Assembly: GCA_002413045.1 (NCBI GenBank)
Contig: DHWF01000017.1
Location: forward strand, 4,612 to 14,061
Length of the DNA: 9,450 nt
Direction of reading: 5' to 3'
DNA from: Chloroflexi bacterium UBA5189
GTDB taxonomy: Bacteria; Chloroflexota; Limnocylindria; Limnocylindrales; CSP1-4
How positions within the stretch are numbered: position 1 is the first letter of the stretch; each line of letters begins with the position of its first letter. Position numbers and translations under genes: made by a program. The notes beneath the pieces are model-generated. The model searched no databases, was not told the DNA's origin, and saw nothing but the letters and a program-made list of their open reading frames with translations. This document shows, one piece after another, positions 1 through 5,679 of the stretch.

Positions 1-1
1 C

Positions 2-391
2 GGGCTCGGCAAGGCCGGCGAGGTGCCCGAGGCGATCCGGAAGGGCGTCGAGGACGCCAAGAAGAACATCATCAAGATCCCGATGGTCGGCACCACGATC
101 CCGCACGAGGTCCGAACCGTGTTCGCGGCCAGCAACGTGCTCCTCAAGCCCGCCAGCCAGGGCACCGGCGTCATCGCCGGCGGCTCGGTGCGGGCCGTGG
201 TCGAGGCCGCCGGCATCCGCGACATCCTGTCCAAGGTGTACGGCTCGACCAACCCGGTCAACGTGACCCGGGCCACGCTCGAGGGCCTGCGCAGCCTCCA
301 TTCCGCCGCCGAGCTGAGCGCCCGGCGCGGCGTGCCGGTGCGCCTGCACATCGCCGGGCAGCCGGCAGCGGAGGCCGCCAATGGCCGCTAA
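2..391 (+). CDS. rpsE: 30S ribosomal protein S5, 3' part (5' end outside window)
   Basis: S5 is a small-subunit protein at the mRNA entry and decoding region that contributes to translational accuracy. The reading frame is open from base 2 to the TAA at 389-391, giving 129 residues. The family is usually about 165-200 residues long, so roughly the first 40-70 residues lie upstream of the window. The visible part begins in the end of the N-terminal double-stranded-RNA-binding domain (GKAGEVPEAIRKG) and contains the whole C-terminal domain, with the conserved GGSVRAVVEAAGI and GSTNPVNVTRATLEGL blocks. A GTG at 23 is internal and is not the start, because conserved S5 sequence continues upstream of it in frame. 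The last 11 bases overlap the start of rpmD, which suggests translational coupling. The C-terminal stretch after the conserved core (about 30 residues, Ala/Arg rich) is poorly conserved in the family. Identification is firm. Confidence 0.97.
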   Translation, partial: GLGKAGEVPEAIRKGVEDAKKNIIKIPMVGTTIPHEVRTVFAASNVLLKPASQGTGVIAGGSVRAVVEAAGIRDILSKVYGSTNPVNVTRATLEGLRSLHSAAELSARRGVPVRLHIAGQPAAEAANGR

Positions 392-611
392 GACCGCCGC
401 GGCTTCGCTCCACGTGACCCAGATCAAGAGTTCGATCAGCCACATCGCCCGCAACCGCGCCACCCTGAAGGCCCTCGGCCTGCACGGGATCGGCTCGTCG
501 GTCGAGGTGCCCGCCAACGACGCGACCCGGGGCATGGTCCGCCAGGTCCGCTTCCTCGTGACCGTCGAGGAGTCGGCCGGCGCCGCCGCGGGCAACGAGG
601 AGAAGAAGTGA
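381..611 (+). CDS. rpmD: 50S ribosomal protein L30
   Basis: This 76-residue protein matches bacterial L30, a small protein of the large subunit. The core runs from about residue 9 to 64. It shows the lysine-containing first strand (HVTQIKSSI), the RNRATLKALGL helix and the GSSVEVPANDATRGMVRQV segment typical of the family. Typical bacterial L30 is about 60 residues, so this one has a short Ala-rich N-terminal extension of about 8 residues and an Ala/Glu/Lys C-terminal extension of about 12. The ATG start at 381 lies inside the end of rpsE (11-base overlap), and the TGA stop overlaps the GTG start of rplO by 4 bases. No alternative in-frame start sits closer to the conserved core, so the N-terminal extension appears real. 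Position between rpsE and rplO is the standard spc-operon order. Confidence 0.96.
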   Translation: MAAKTAAASLHVTQIKSSISHIARNRATLKALGLHGIGSSVEVPANDATRGMVRQVRFLVTVEESAGAAAGNEEKK

Positions 612-1498
612 AGCTGCACGACCTGAAGCCCGCGCCGGGCTCCCGCAAGGCGAAGCGCCGCGTCGGACGCGGCATCGCCGCGGGCCAGGGCAAGACCGCG
701 GGTCGCGGCACCAAGGGCCAGAAGGCCCGGGCCGGCGGCTCGATCCCGGCCTGGTTCGAGGGCGGCCAGACGCCGCTGCACCAGCGCATCCCGAAGCTGC
801 GCGGGTTCAAGAACCCGTTCAAGGTCCACTACGAGGTCGTCAACCTCGGTGACATCGCGCGCCTCGTCGAGCTCGGCGAGCTCGAGGCCGGCGAGATGCC
901 CGGGTCGAAGGCCAAGAAGGGCGCCGCCGGGCCGATCACGGTCAACCAGGAGATCCTGCGCGCCGCAGGCCTCGTCCGCCGGCTCGACCGGCCGATGAAG
1001 GTCCTCGGTGCCGGCGGTGACGCCCTGTCGGCGGCCCTGTTCGTGGTCGCCGACGCGTTCAGCGCGAGTGCCCGCACGAAGATCGAGGCCGCCGGCGGAA
1101 CGGTGTCGGTCCTCGAGGTCCCGGATGCCAAGCGCCCGGCCCTCGGCGCGGACGACGAGCCGGCGACGGTCGCCGAACCCGTTGCCGACGCGACCCCTGA
1201 GCCAGAGGCTGACACAGAGCCCGAGGACGAGTCGGCCGCCGCCAAGCCCGCACCTGCGGCGAAGGCTGGAACCGCCAAGCCGGCCGCGAAGACCGCCGCC
1301 GCCAAGTCGCCGGCCGCCAAGCCGGCCGCAACGAAGGCCGCCGCAACGAAGGCCGCCGCCGCGAAGCCGGCTGCCGCGGCCAAGGCGAAAGCGTCCGCGA
1401 AGCCGGCTGCCAAGCCCGCAGCCACCGCCAGGGCGAAGGCGTCCGCCAAGCCGGCCGCCCGCAAGCCCCGCGCCTCGAAGCCCGACGCGGACGCGTAG
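608..1498 (+). CDS. rplO: 50S ribosomal protein L15 with long acidic and Ala/Lys/Pro-rich C-terminal tail
   Basis: L15 binds 23S rRNA and acts in large-subunit assembly. The N-terminal part (residues 1-65) has the hallmark MKLHDLKPAPGS start, the Gly/Arg/Lys-rich RVGRG...GQGKTAGRGTKGQKAR segment and GFEGGQ-like FEGGQTPLHQRIPK. The C-terminal globular part, with ILRAAGLVRR, KVLGAGG and KIEAAGG, ends near residue 172. There are about 15 extra residues around 90-108. Usual length is about 145-150; this protein has 296. Residues 181-209 form an acidic stretch (12 Asp/Glu, no Lys/Arg). Residues 210-296 are a low-complexity Ala/Lys/Pro tail with about 17 Lys and 3 Arg, resembling histone H1-type tails. 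The tail is in the same frame with no stop, and the base composition continues normally. The start is the GTG at 608, overlapping the rpmD stop (GTGA). The stop is 5 bases before secY. The core assignment is firm; the tail's role is unknown. Confidence 0.96.
   Translation: MKLHDLKPAPGSRKAKRRVGRGIAAGQGKTAGRGTKGQKARAGGSIPAWFEGGQTPLHQRIPKLRGFKNPFKVHYEVVNLGDIARLVELGELEAGEMPGSKAKKGAAGPITVNQEILRAAGLVRRLDRPMKVLGAGGDALSAALFVVADAFSASARTKIEAAGGTVSVLEVPDAKRPALGADDEPATVAEPVADATPEPEADTEPEDESAAAKPAPAAKAGTAKPAAKTAAAKSPAAKPAATKAAATKAAAAKPAAAAKAKASAKPAAKPAATARAKASAKPAARKPRASKPDADA
1328..1459 (+). repeat. Short in-frame DNA repeats inside the rplO tail
   Basis: Two repeats are visible in the tail-coding part of rplO. 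A perfect 15-base tandem duplication (GCAACGAAGGCCGCC) occupies 1328-1342 and 1343-1357 and encodes ATKAA twice. A 28-base imperfect direct repeat lies at 1384-1411 and 1432-1459, with 3 mismatches at synonymous positions (or equivalent codons), encoding AKASAKPAA twice. Both repeat lengths and offsets are multiples of three, so they keep the frame. This suggests the tail grew by slippage or unequal recombination, which is an inference. Confidence 0.8.
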
Positions 1499-1503
1499 CG
1501 ACC

Positions 1504-2784
1504 GTGTTCGAGTCGCTGCTCAACGCGTTCCGAGCGCCGGACATCCGGCGCCGGATCCTGTTCGTCCTCGGGATCCTGGTGGTCTACCGGGTCCTGGCGC
1601 AGGTTCCGCTCCCGGGCATCGACCGCGCCGCGCTCGCGGACTTCTTCAAGAACAACTCCGCGTTCGGCATCCTCGACCTGTTCGCCGGCGGCGGCCTGTC
1701 GCAGCTGTCGATCGTCGGGCTCGCGATGAACCCGTACATCAACGCGTCGATCATCATGCAGCTGATGGCGGGCGTCATTCCGTCCCTCCAGGCGCTCAGC
1801 CGTGAAGGCGAGTACGGCCGCCAGAAGCTGAACCAGTACACGCGCTACCTGACCGTGCCGATGGCCCTCCTGCAGGCGTTCGGCATCCTGTCCGCGCTGA
1901 ACGCAAAGAGCGTCATCATCGGCGGCTTCGGCCTGGGCATGGCCTCGAGCTGGGTCCAGATGATCACGATGGTCGCCGGCGCCGTCGTGCTGATGTGGCT
2001 CGGCGAGCTCATCACCGAGAAGGGCATCGGCAACGGCATCAGCTTCATCATCTTCGCCGGCATCGTGAGCCGCGCGCCGGCCGGCGTGCTGGCCGTCCTT
2101 CAGCAGCCGTCGCCGCGCGACATCGTGCTATTCGGGATCCTGGCGATCGTCGCCGTCGCGGTGATCATCTACATCCAGGAGGGCCAGCGTCGAATTCCGA
2201 TCCAATATGCGAGCCGGGTGCGTGGCAGACGGATGTACCAGGGCGGCCAGACGTTCCTGCCCCTGCGAGTGAACCTGGCCGGCGTCATCCCGATCATCTT
2301 CGCCATCAGCATCCTGGCCTTCCCGGGCCAGCTCGCCGCGTATTTCTCGTTCTCCAACGTGCAGGCGATCCAGGACGTGGCCAAGGCGATCGGGTCGTTC
2401 CTGTCGCCGACCTCGATCCAGTACTCGATCATCTACTTCCTGCTGACCGTCGGCTTCACCTACTTCTACACGGCATTCACGTTCAAGCCAGACGAGACGG
2501 CGGAGAACCTGCGCAAGAACGGTGGCTTCATCCCGGGCATCCGGCCGGGTCGGCCGACGCAGGAGTACCTGGGCCGCGTCGTCAGCCGGATCACCCTGGC
2601 CGGCGCCCTGTTCCTCGGCATCGTCGCGGTCGCCCCGGTCCTCGCCGGCGTCCTCGATAGCAGCCTCCAGGGCATCGCCATCGGCGGCACCGGCCTGTTG
2701 ATCGTCGTGTCCGTCGTCGTCGAGACAATGAAGCAGATCGAGGCCCAGCTGATGATGCGCAACTACGAAGGTTTTATCCGCTAG
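1504..2784 (+). CDS. secY: Protein translocase channel subunit SecY
   Basis: SecY is the ten-helix inner-membrane channel of the Sec translocon, working with SecE and SecG and with SecA or the ribosome. The 426-residue length is normal and the protein looks complete. Visible landmarks are the first helix (about residues 18-34), the plug and second-helix region with GGGLSQLSI and the family signature AMNPYINASIIMQLM at 74-88, and the YGRQKLNQYTRYLT loop after it. Further on are GIGNGISFIIFAGIV at 174-188, the cytosolic loop RRIPIQYASR at 229-238 followed by GGQTFLPLRVN, the NLRKNGGFIPGIRPG loop at 335-349, and the terminal QLMMRNYEGFIR. Start is the GTG at 1504, 5 bases after rplO; it gives the usual short N-terminus (FESLLNAFR). 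Location between rplO and adk is standard. Identification is firm. Confidence 0.98.
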   Translation: MFESLLNAFRAPDIRRRILFVLGILVVYRVLAQVPLPGIDRAALADFFKNNSAFGILDLFAGGGLSQLSIVGLAMNPYINASIIMQLMAGVIPSLQALSREGEYGRQKLNQYTRYLTVPMALLQAFGILSALNAKSVIIGGFGLGMASSWVQMITMVAGAVVLMWLGELITEKGIGNGISFIIFAGIVSRAPAGVLAVLQQPSPRDIVLFGILAIVAVAVIIYIQEGQRRIPIQYASRVRGRRMYQGGQTFLPLRVNLAGVIPIIFAISILAFPGQLAAYFSFSNVQAIQDVAKAIGSFLSPTSIQYSIIYFLLTVGFTYFYTAFTFKPDETAENLRKNGGFIPGIRPGRPTQEYLGRVVSRITLAGALFLGIVAVAPVLAGVLDSSLQGIAIGGTGLLIVVSVVVETMKQIEAQLMMRNYEGFIR

Positions 2785-2804
2785 ACGCGGAGAACGGCGA
2801 GCCC

Positions 2805-3470
2805 ATGACTGTCGCCATCCTTCTCGGCGCGCCCGGTGCGGGCAAGGGAACCCAGGCACCGCTCCTTGCCGCGAGCCTCGACGTGCCCGTGCTGGCATCC
2901 GGCGACCTGCTTCGGGCCGAGGTCGCGAGCGGCAGCGAGATCGGGCGCGAGGTCGACGCGATCATGCGTTCCGGCGAGCTCGTCCCAGATGGCCTGATGG
3001 CTCGGCTGTTCCTTGCCCGTCTCGATCGGGAGGATGCCGCGGGCGGCGCGATCCTGGACGGCTTTCCGCGGACCCGGCCGCAGGCGGAGGCGCTGGACGA
3101 CGCGCTCAATGGGTCTGGCAGGCCGGTCGATCGGGCGCTCCTCATCGAGGTGCCGATCGAAGATCTCATCGGGCGCTTCGCAGGCCGGCTGATCTGCACG
3201 GCGGGCGGCCACGTCTACAACGAGTGGTTCAAGCCGCCGCGTGTGTGGGGCGTGTGCGACGTCGATGGCTCCGAGCTCGTCCATCGGGCGGACGACGCCG
3301 AGGCGACGGTGCGCGCCCGCATGGAACAGCAGCTCGGCCCCTTGCACGACGTCGCCGACTACTACCGCTCGCGGGGCATCCTGACGCCCGTCGACGGGCT
3401 GCGCTCCATCGAGGACGTGGCGGCATCGCTCCTCGAGGCGCTCGGCCGCCCGGCCAGCCCGGCGCAGTGA
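2805..3470 (+). CDS. adk: Adenylate kinase
   Basis: The enzyme converts ATP + AMP to 2 ADP in the cytoplasm and balances adenylate pools. The 221-residue product is a long-form (LID-containing) adenylate kinase. It has the P-loop GAPGAGKG at residues 8-15, the AMP-binding ASGDLLRAEV segment at 31-40, the signature ILDGFPRTRPQAEALD at 83-98, and an expanded lid at about 124-161 ending in the conserved R-A-D-D (161-164). In zinc-type enzymes the lid carries C-x2-C near its start and C-x2-C/D near its end. Here Cys131, Cys151 and Asp154 are present, but the second position is Gly134 instead of Cys. The zinc site is therefore incomplete, or is completed by another residue such as His136. Start ATG 2805 lies 20 bases after secY and places the P-loop at the usual distance. 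The stop overlaps map by 4 bases. Confidence 0.97.
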   Translation: MTVAILLGAPGAGKGTQAPLLAASLDVPVLASGDLLRAEVASGSEIGREVDAIMRSGELVPDGLMARLFLARLDREDAAGGAILDGFPRTRPQAEALDDALNGSGRPVDRALLIEVPIEDLIGRFAGRLICTAGGHVYNEWFKPPRVWGVCDVDGSELVHRADDAEATVRARMEQQLGPLHDVADYYRSRGILTPVDGLRSIEDVAASLLEALGRPASPAQ

Positions 3471-4249
3471 TCACGAGGAAGTCGGCTGCCGAAATCGAGA
3501 AGATGCGGCGGGCGGGGCGGATCGTCGCGGAGGTGCTCGCGCTGCTCGAGTCTGAGCTCCGGCCCGGCGTGACCACGGGCCACCTCGATGCGCTCGCGGA
3601 GCGCCACATCCGTGCGGCCGGTGCGATCCCGTCCTTCCTCGGCTACCTCGGCAGCGGCCGTTACGGCAAGGGCCCCAAGGCATTCCCGGCGAGCACCTGC
3701 ATCTCGATCGACAGCGAGGTCGTCCACGGCATCCCCGGCGAACGGGTGATTCGAACCGGCGCGCTCGTGTCGGTCGACGTCGGCGCGATCGTGGACGGCT
3801 GGCACGGCGACGGCGCGCGGTCGTTCCTGGTCGGCGAGGCGTCTGCCGAGGCCCGCGAGCTCGTCGAGGCGACCCAACTGGCGATGATGGCCGGGATTGC
3901 CGCGGCGCGACCGGGGAACCGGGTCGGCGACATCTCCGCGGCGGTCGAGGACATCGGCAAGGCCCACGGCTTCGGCATCGTTCGGCCGTTCGTCGGCCAC
4001 GGCATCGGCACCGAGATGCACCAGGACCCGCAGGTCCCGAACTACCGCACCGGCTCTCGCGGCCCGGAGCTCCAGCCCGGCATGTGCCTCGCGATCGAGC
4101 CGATGTTCACCCTCGGCGACGGCGACGTCTACGTCGAGGCCGACAACTGGACCGTCTCCACCGCCGACGACACCCTCGCCGCCCACTTCGAACACACCAT
4201 CGCCATCACGGCACAAGGCCCAGAAATCCTCACCACCATCCCCTCATGA
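3467..4249 (+). CDS. map: Methionine aminopeptidase, type I
   Basis: This cytosolic metalloenzyme removes the initiator methionine from nascent proteins. The 260-residue product has the pita-bread fold landmarks and all metal and catalytic residues: His87 (VVHGIP), Asp104 (SVDVGA), Asp115 (HGDGAR), His178 (FVGHGIG), His185 (TEMHQDP), Glu211 (AIEPMF) and Glu242 (FEHTIAIT). There is no long N-terminal extension with an SH3-like zinc motif. Compared with the usual GYxGFPxSxC loop, residues 62-72 carry about 8-9 extra residues (GSGRYGKGPKAFP). The frame is open further upstream into adk, but the family start MIxxKSxxEIxxMRxAGRI fixes the GTG at 3467, giving a 4-base GTGA overlap with the adk stop. 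It is the last gene before the 257-base gap. Identification is firm; the start is very likely. Confidence 0.97.
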   Translation: MITRKSAAEIEKMRRAGRIVAEVLALLESELRPGVTTGHLDALAERHIRAAGAIPSFLGYLGSGRYGKGPKAFPASTCISIDSEVVHGIPGERVIRTGALVSVDVGAIVDGWHGDGARSFLVGEASAEARELVEATQLAMMAGIAAARPGNRVGDISAAVEDIGKAHGFGIVRPFVGHGIGTEMHQDPQVPNYRTGSRGPELQPGMCLAIEPMFTLGDGDVYVEADNWTVSTADDTLAAHFEHTIAITAQGPEILTTIPS

Positions 4250-4358
4250 GCACCGGCAGACCGCCCCGAGGGACCTGGTCGACGCGAGATGGCGAGGCAG
4301 TTGGAGTGGCCCCGATGGCCGAAGGCCGAGCAGCGGAGGTCGTCGACCCCGAGACAGT

Positions 4359-4376
4359 CGCGCACCGCAGTGCGCG
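4359..4376. other. Short GC-rich hairpin in the map-infA gap
   Basis: CGCGCAC at 4359-4365 and GTGCGCG at 4370-4376 are perfect reverse complements separated by a 4-base loop (CGCA), forming a 7-bp stem. No T-run follows, so it is not a classical intrinsic terminator. It could slow read-through from map, or be incidental in GC-rich DNA. Confidence 0.35.
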
Positions 4377-4412
4377 TGGGACGAGCGGACGGCGACCGCA
4401 GCGGCTCGGCCG

Positions 4413-4442
4413 TTGCCACGATCAGGAACTCTCTGATAGACT
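4413..4442 (+). promoter_or_regulatory. Candidate sigma70-type promoter for infA and downstream genes
   Basis: TTGCCA at 4413-4418 matches five of six bases of the -35 consensus. TAGACT at 4437-4442 matches four of six bases of the -10 consensus, including the key T1, A2 and T6, with an 18-base spacer. Transcription would begin near 4449, leaving a leader of roughly 55-60 bases before the infA GTG at 4507. This stretch is also locally less GC-rich than the surrounding DNA. The location in the only sizeable gap of the cluster supports a role, but this is a sequence-only prediction. Confidence 0.45.
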
Positions 4443-4453
4443 TCGCTTTCGTG

Positions 4454-4475
4454 TGTCGGCCCCCTCGGGCCGGCA
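4454..4475 (+). promoter_or_regulatory. Hairpin in the presumed infA leader
   Basis: CGGCCC (4457-4462) pairs with GGGCCG (4467-4472) around the loop CCTC. The stem extends outward by a T-G wobble, a G-C pair and a T-A pair to 4454/4475, about 9 bp in total. It lies between the candidate promoter and the infA start, ending about 31 bases before the GTG. It could stabilise the leader or regulate translation. No T-run follows, so a terminator is unlikely. Function is unproven. Confidence 0.35.
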
Positions 4476-4506
4476 TTCCGTGTGAGAAAGGGACCCAGCA
4501 CCGCCC

Positions 4507-4725
4507 GTGGCGAAACGAGATGCGATCGAGGTCGAAGGTACGGTCACCGAACCGCTGCCCAACACCATGTTCGCCGTTGAGCTGGAGAACGGGCACAAGG
4601 TGTTGGCGCATATCTCCGGAAAGCTTCGGATGAACTTCATCCGGATCCTGCCCGGCGACCGCGTTCGAGTAGAGCTTTCGCCCTACGACCTGACACGCGG
4701 TCGGATCACCTACCGCCTGAAGTAA
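4507..4725 (+). CDS. infA: Translation initiation factor IF-1
   Basis: IF-1 is a small OB-fold protein that binds the A site of the 30S subunit during initiation. The 72-residue product has the normal length and nearly every conserved element: EVEGTVTEPLPNTMFAVELENGH, the VLAHISGKLRMNFIRILPGDRV core and the terminal LSPYDLTRGRITYR. The start is the GTG at 4507, which yields the standard MAKRDAIEVEG N-terminus. The Shine-Dalgarno is weak: a GAGAAAGGGA stretch lies at 4484-4493, farther away than usual. It follows the 257-base gap, so it probably heads a promoter-proximal unit, and it precedes rpmJ by 37 bases, as in many bacteria. Identification is firm. Confidence 0.98.
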   Translation: MAKRDAIEVEGTVTEPLPNTMFAVELENGHKVLAHISGKLRMNFIRILPGDRVRVELSPYDLTRGRITYRLK

Positions 4726-4753
4726 CCCGTCCGACGAGGGCGGCCGCGAACAC

Positions 4754-4757
4754 GAGG
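4754..4757 (+). promoter_or_regulatory. Ribosome binding site of rpmJ
   Basis: GAGG at 4754-4757, within CACGAGGAAG, lies 5 bases before the TTG codon at 4763. It is a clear Shine-Dalgarno match and supports the non-ATG start of the very short rpmJ gene. The same CACGAGGAA string precedes the rplM ATG at 8468-8476. Confidence 0.7.
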
Positions 4758-4762
4758 AAGCG

Positions 4763-4876
4763 TTGAAAGTCAGAGCCTCAGTCAAGGCCCGCTGCGAGAA
4801 CTGCAAGGTGATTCGCCGTCACGGCAACGTGATGGTCATCTGCATCAACCCCAAGCACAAGCAGCGACAGGGGTAG
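4763..4876 (+). CDS. rpmJ: 50S ribosomal protein L36, zinc-binding form, TTG start
   Basis: This 37-codon gene encodes L36, the smallest large-subunit protein, which contacts 23S rRNA. Translation gives MKVRASVKARCENCKVI followed by RRHGNVMVICINPKHKQRQG, a near-textbook L36 along its whole length. The zinc ligands Cys11, Cys14, Cys27 and His32 (C-x2-C-x12-C-x4-H) are all present, so this is the zinc-containing (C+) form. The start codon is TTG at 4763, read as Met. No ATG or GTG gives the required MKVR N-terminus, and the only in-frame ATG/GTG codons are internal. A good Shine-Dalgarno (GAGG) sits 5 bases upstream. The stop TAG at 4874-4876 is 7 bases before rpsM, whose own ribosome binding site (AGGGG, 4869-4873) lies inside rpmJ. 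Because of its length and start codon the gene is easily missed by gene finders. Confidence 0.97.
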   Translation: MKVRASVKARCENCKVIRRHGNVMVICINPKHKQRQG

Positions 4877-4883
4877 CGGACCG

Positions 4884-5261
4884 ATGGCACGAATCGCCGG
4901 CGTCGATATCCCCCGCGAGAAGCGGGTGGAGATCGCGCTCACCTATATCTACGGGATCGGCCTGCCGACGGCCCAGAAGATCCTCGTCCAGACGAGCGTG
5001 AACTCCGACACCCGGGTCCGCGACCTCACCGAGGACCAGGTGAACCGGCTGCGCGAGGTCATCGACCGCCGCTACAAGGTCGAGGGCGACCTTCGCCGCG
5101 AGGTGGCGACCAACGTGAAGCGGCTCCAGGAGATCGGCTCGTATCGCGGCCTCCGCCATCGGCGGAACCTGCCCGTGCGCGGGCAGCGAACCAAGACCAA
5201 TGCGCGCCAGCGGCGCGGCCCGAAGCGCACGGTTGGCGCTCGGCGCAAGGCCACGAAGTAA
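4884..5261 (+). CDS. rpsM: 30S ribosomal protein S13
   Basis: S13 sits in the head of the small subunit, contacts the 50S subunit through intersubunit bridges, and its C-terminal tail reaches the P-site tRNA. The 125-residue product is normal in length. It begins with the conserved ARIAGVDIPREKRVEIALTYI, followed by the helix-hairpin-helix-like YGIGLPTAQKIL, the DLTEDQVNRLREVI helix, and the basic GLRHRRNLPVRGQRTKTNAR segment ending in GPKRTV. The ATG at 4884 gives the canonical start and lies 7 bases after rpmJ, with an AGGGG element 10 bases upstream. It is followed by rpsK after 18 bases. Identification is firm. Confidence 0.98.
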   Translation: MARIAGVDIPREKRVEIALTYIYGIGLPTAQKILVQTSVNSDTRVRDLTEDQVNRLREVIDRRYKVEGDLRREVATNVKRLQEIGSYRGLRHRRNLPVRGQRTKTNARQRRGPKRTVGARRKATK

Positions 5262-5279
5262 GGCGGGGGTCGAACCGAC

Positions 5280-5675
5280 ATGGCTGAACGCAAGAAGGCC
5301 GTCAAGCAGCGGCGACGCGAGAAGAAGAACGTGCCGCAGGGCCACGCCCATGTCCAGGCGTCGTTCAACAACACCATCATCACGATCACGGACCTCAACG
5401 GTGCCGTCGTGAGCTGGGGCTCGGCCGGCGTGGCCGGCTTCAAGGGCTCCCGCAAGAGCACGCCGTACGCCGCGGCGCTGTCGGCCGAGCTTGCCGGGCG
5501 GAAGGCGATGGAGCACGGCATGCGCCAGGTCGAGGTCTTCGTCAAGGGCCCGGGCGCGGGGCGCGAGCAGGCGATCCGCTCGCTCCAGTCCGTCGGGCTG
5601 GAGGTCAGCGCCATCACCGACGTGACGCCCATCCCGCACAACGGCTGCCGCCCGCCCAAGCGGCGCAGGGTCTGA
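5280..5675 (+). CDS. rpsK: 30S ribosomal protein S11
   Basis: S11 lies on the platform of the small subunit near the mRNA exit and E site. The 131-residue product shows a basic N-terminus (residues 1-17), then the conserved GHAHVQASFNNTIITITD block, WGSAGVAGFKGSRKSTPYAA, the VFVKGPGAGREQAIRSL block and the invariant ending TPIPHNGCRPPKRRRV. The Asn-Gly pair in HNGC is the site reported to form isoaspartate in E. coli S11; it is present here, but modification cannot be read from DNA. The ATG at 5280 follows rpsM by 18 bases. The stop is 4 bases before rpsD, suggesting coupling. Identification is firm. Confidence 0.98.
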   Translation: MAERKKAVKQRRREKKNVPQGHAHVQASFNNTIITITDLNGAVVSWGSAGVAGFKGSRKSTPYAAALSAELAGRKAMEHGMRQVEVFVKGPGAGREQAIRSLQSVGLEVSAITDVTPIPHNGCRPPKRRRV

Positions 5676-5679
5676 TCCG

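Larger units (their letters stand above)
4250..4506. other. Intergenic region between map and infA
   Basis: This is the only gap over 40 bases between genes in the window. No reading frame in it looks like a real protein: short frames on both strands are Arg/Pro/Ser-rich products of GC bias, with no recognisable motif or ribosome binding site. It contains a short GC hairpin (4359-4376), a plausible sigma70-type promoter (4413-4442) and a second hairpin in the presumed infA leader (4454-4475). The remainder (4250-4358) shows nothing I can name. Confidence 0.7.

Noticed and set aside
1237..1498. Frameshift or read-through error creating the L15 tail
   Set aside because: The tail stays in one frame with consistent Ala/Lys/Pro codons, ends in a stop 5 bases before secY, and Ala/Lys-rich tails are plausible in high-GC bacteria, so it reads as genuine coding sequence.
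2128..2898. Minus-strand frame of 256 codons opposite secY
   Set aside because: It has no motif and a composition typical of a GC-rich shadow, and it crosses from secY into the start of adk.
3224..3466. An N-terminal extension of methionine aminopeptidase reading into adk
   Set aside because: The extended part is Arg/Gly/Ala-rich shadow sequence of adk, and the family start MITRKSAAEIEKM fits the GTG at 3467.
3472..3480. CACGAGGAA just inside map, identical to the strings before rpmJ and rplM, as a ribosome binding site for a later map start
   Set aside because: The next in-frame ATG (3503) is 22 bases away, and starting there would remove conserved N-terminal residues. The match is probably coincidental.
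4277..4348. Long-range pairing GGTCGAC (4277-4283) with GTCGACC (4342-4348)
   Set aside because: Seven base pairs separated by 58 bases, around a common palindromic GTCGAC core in GC-rich DNA; too weak to call a structure.
4244..4501. Minus-strand frame of 85 codons in the map-infA gap
   Set aside because: Arg/Pro/Ser-rich, no ribosome binding site, no family features, and it extends over the promoter-like region of infA. It cannot be supported as a gene.
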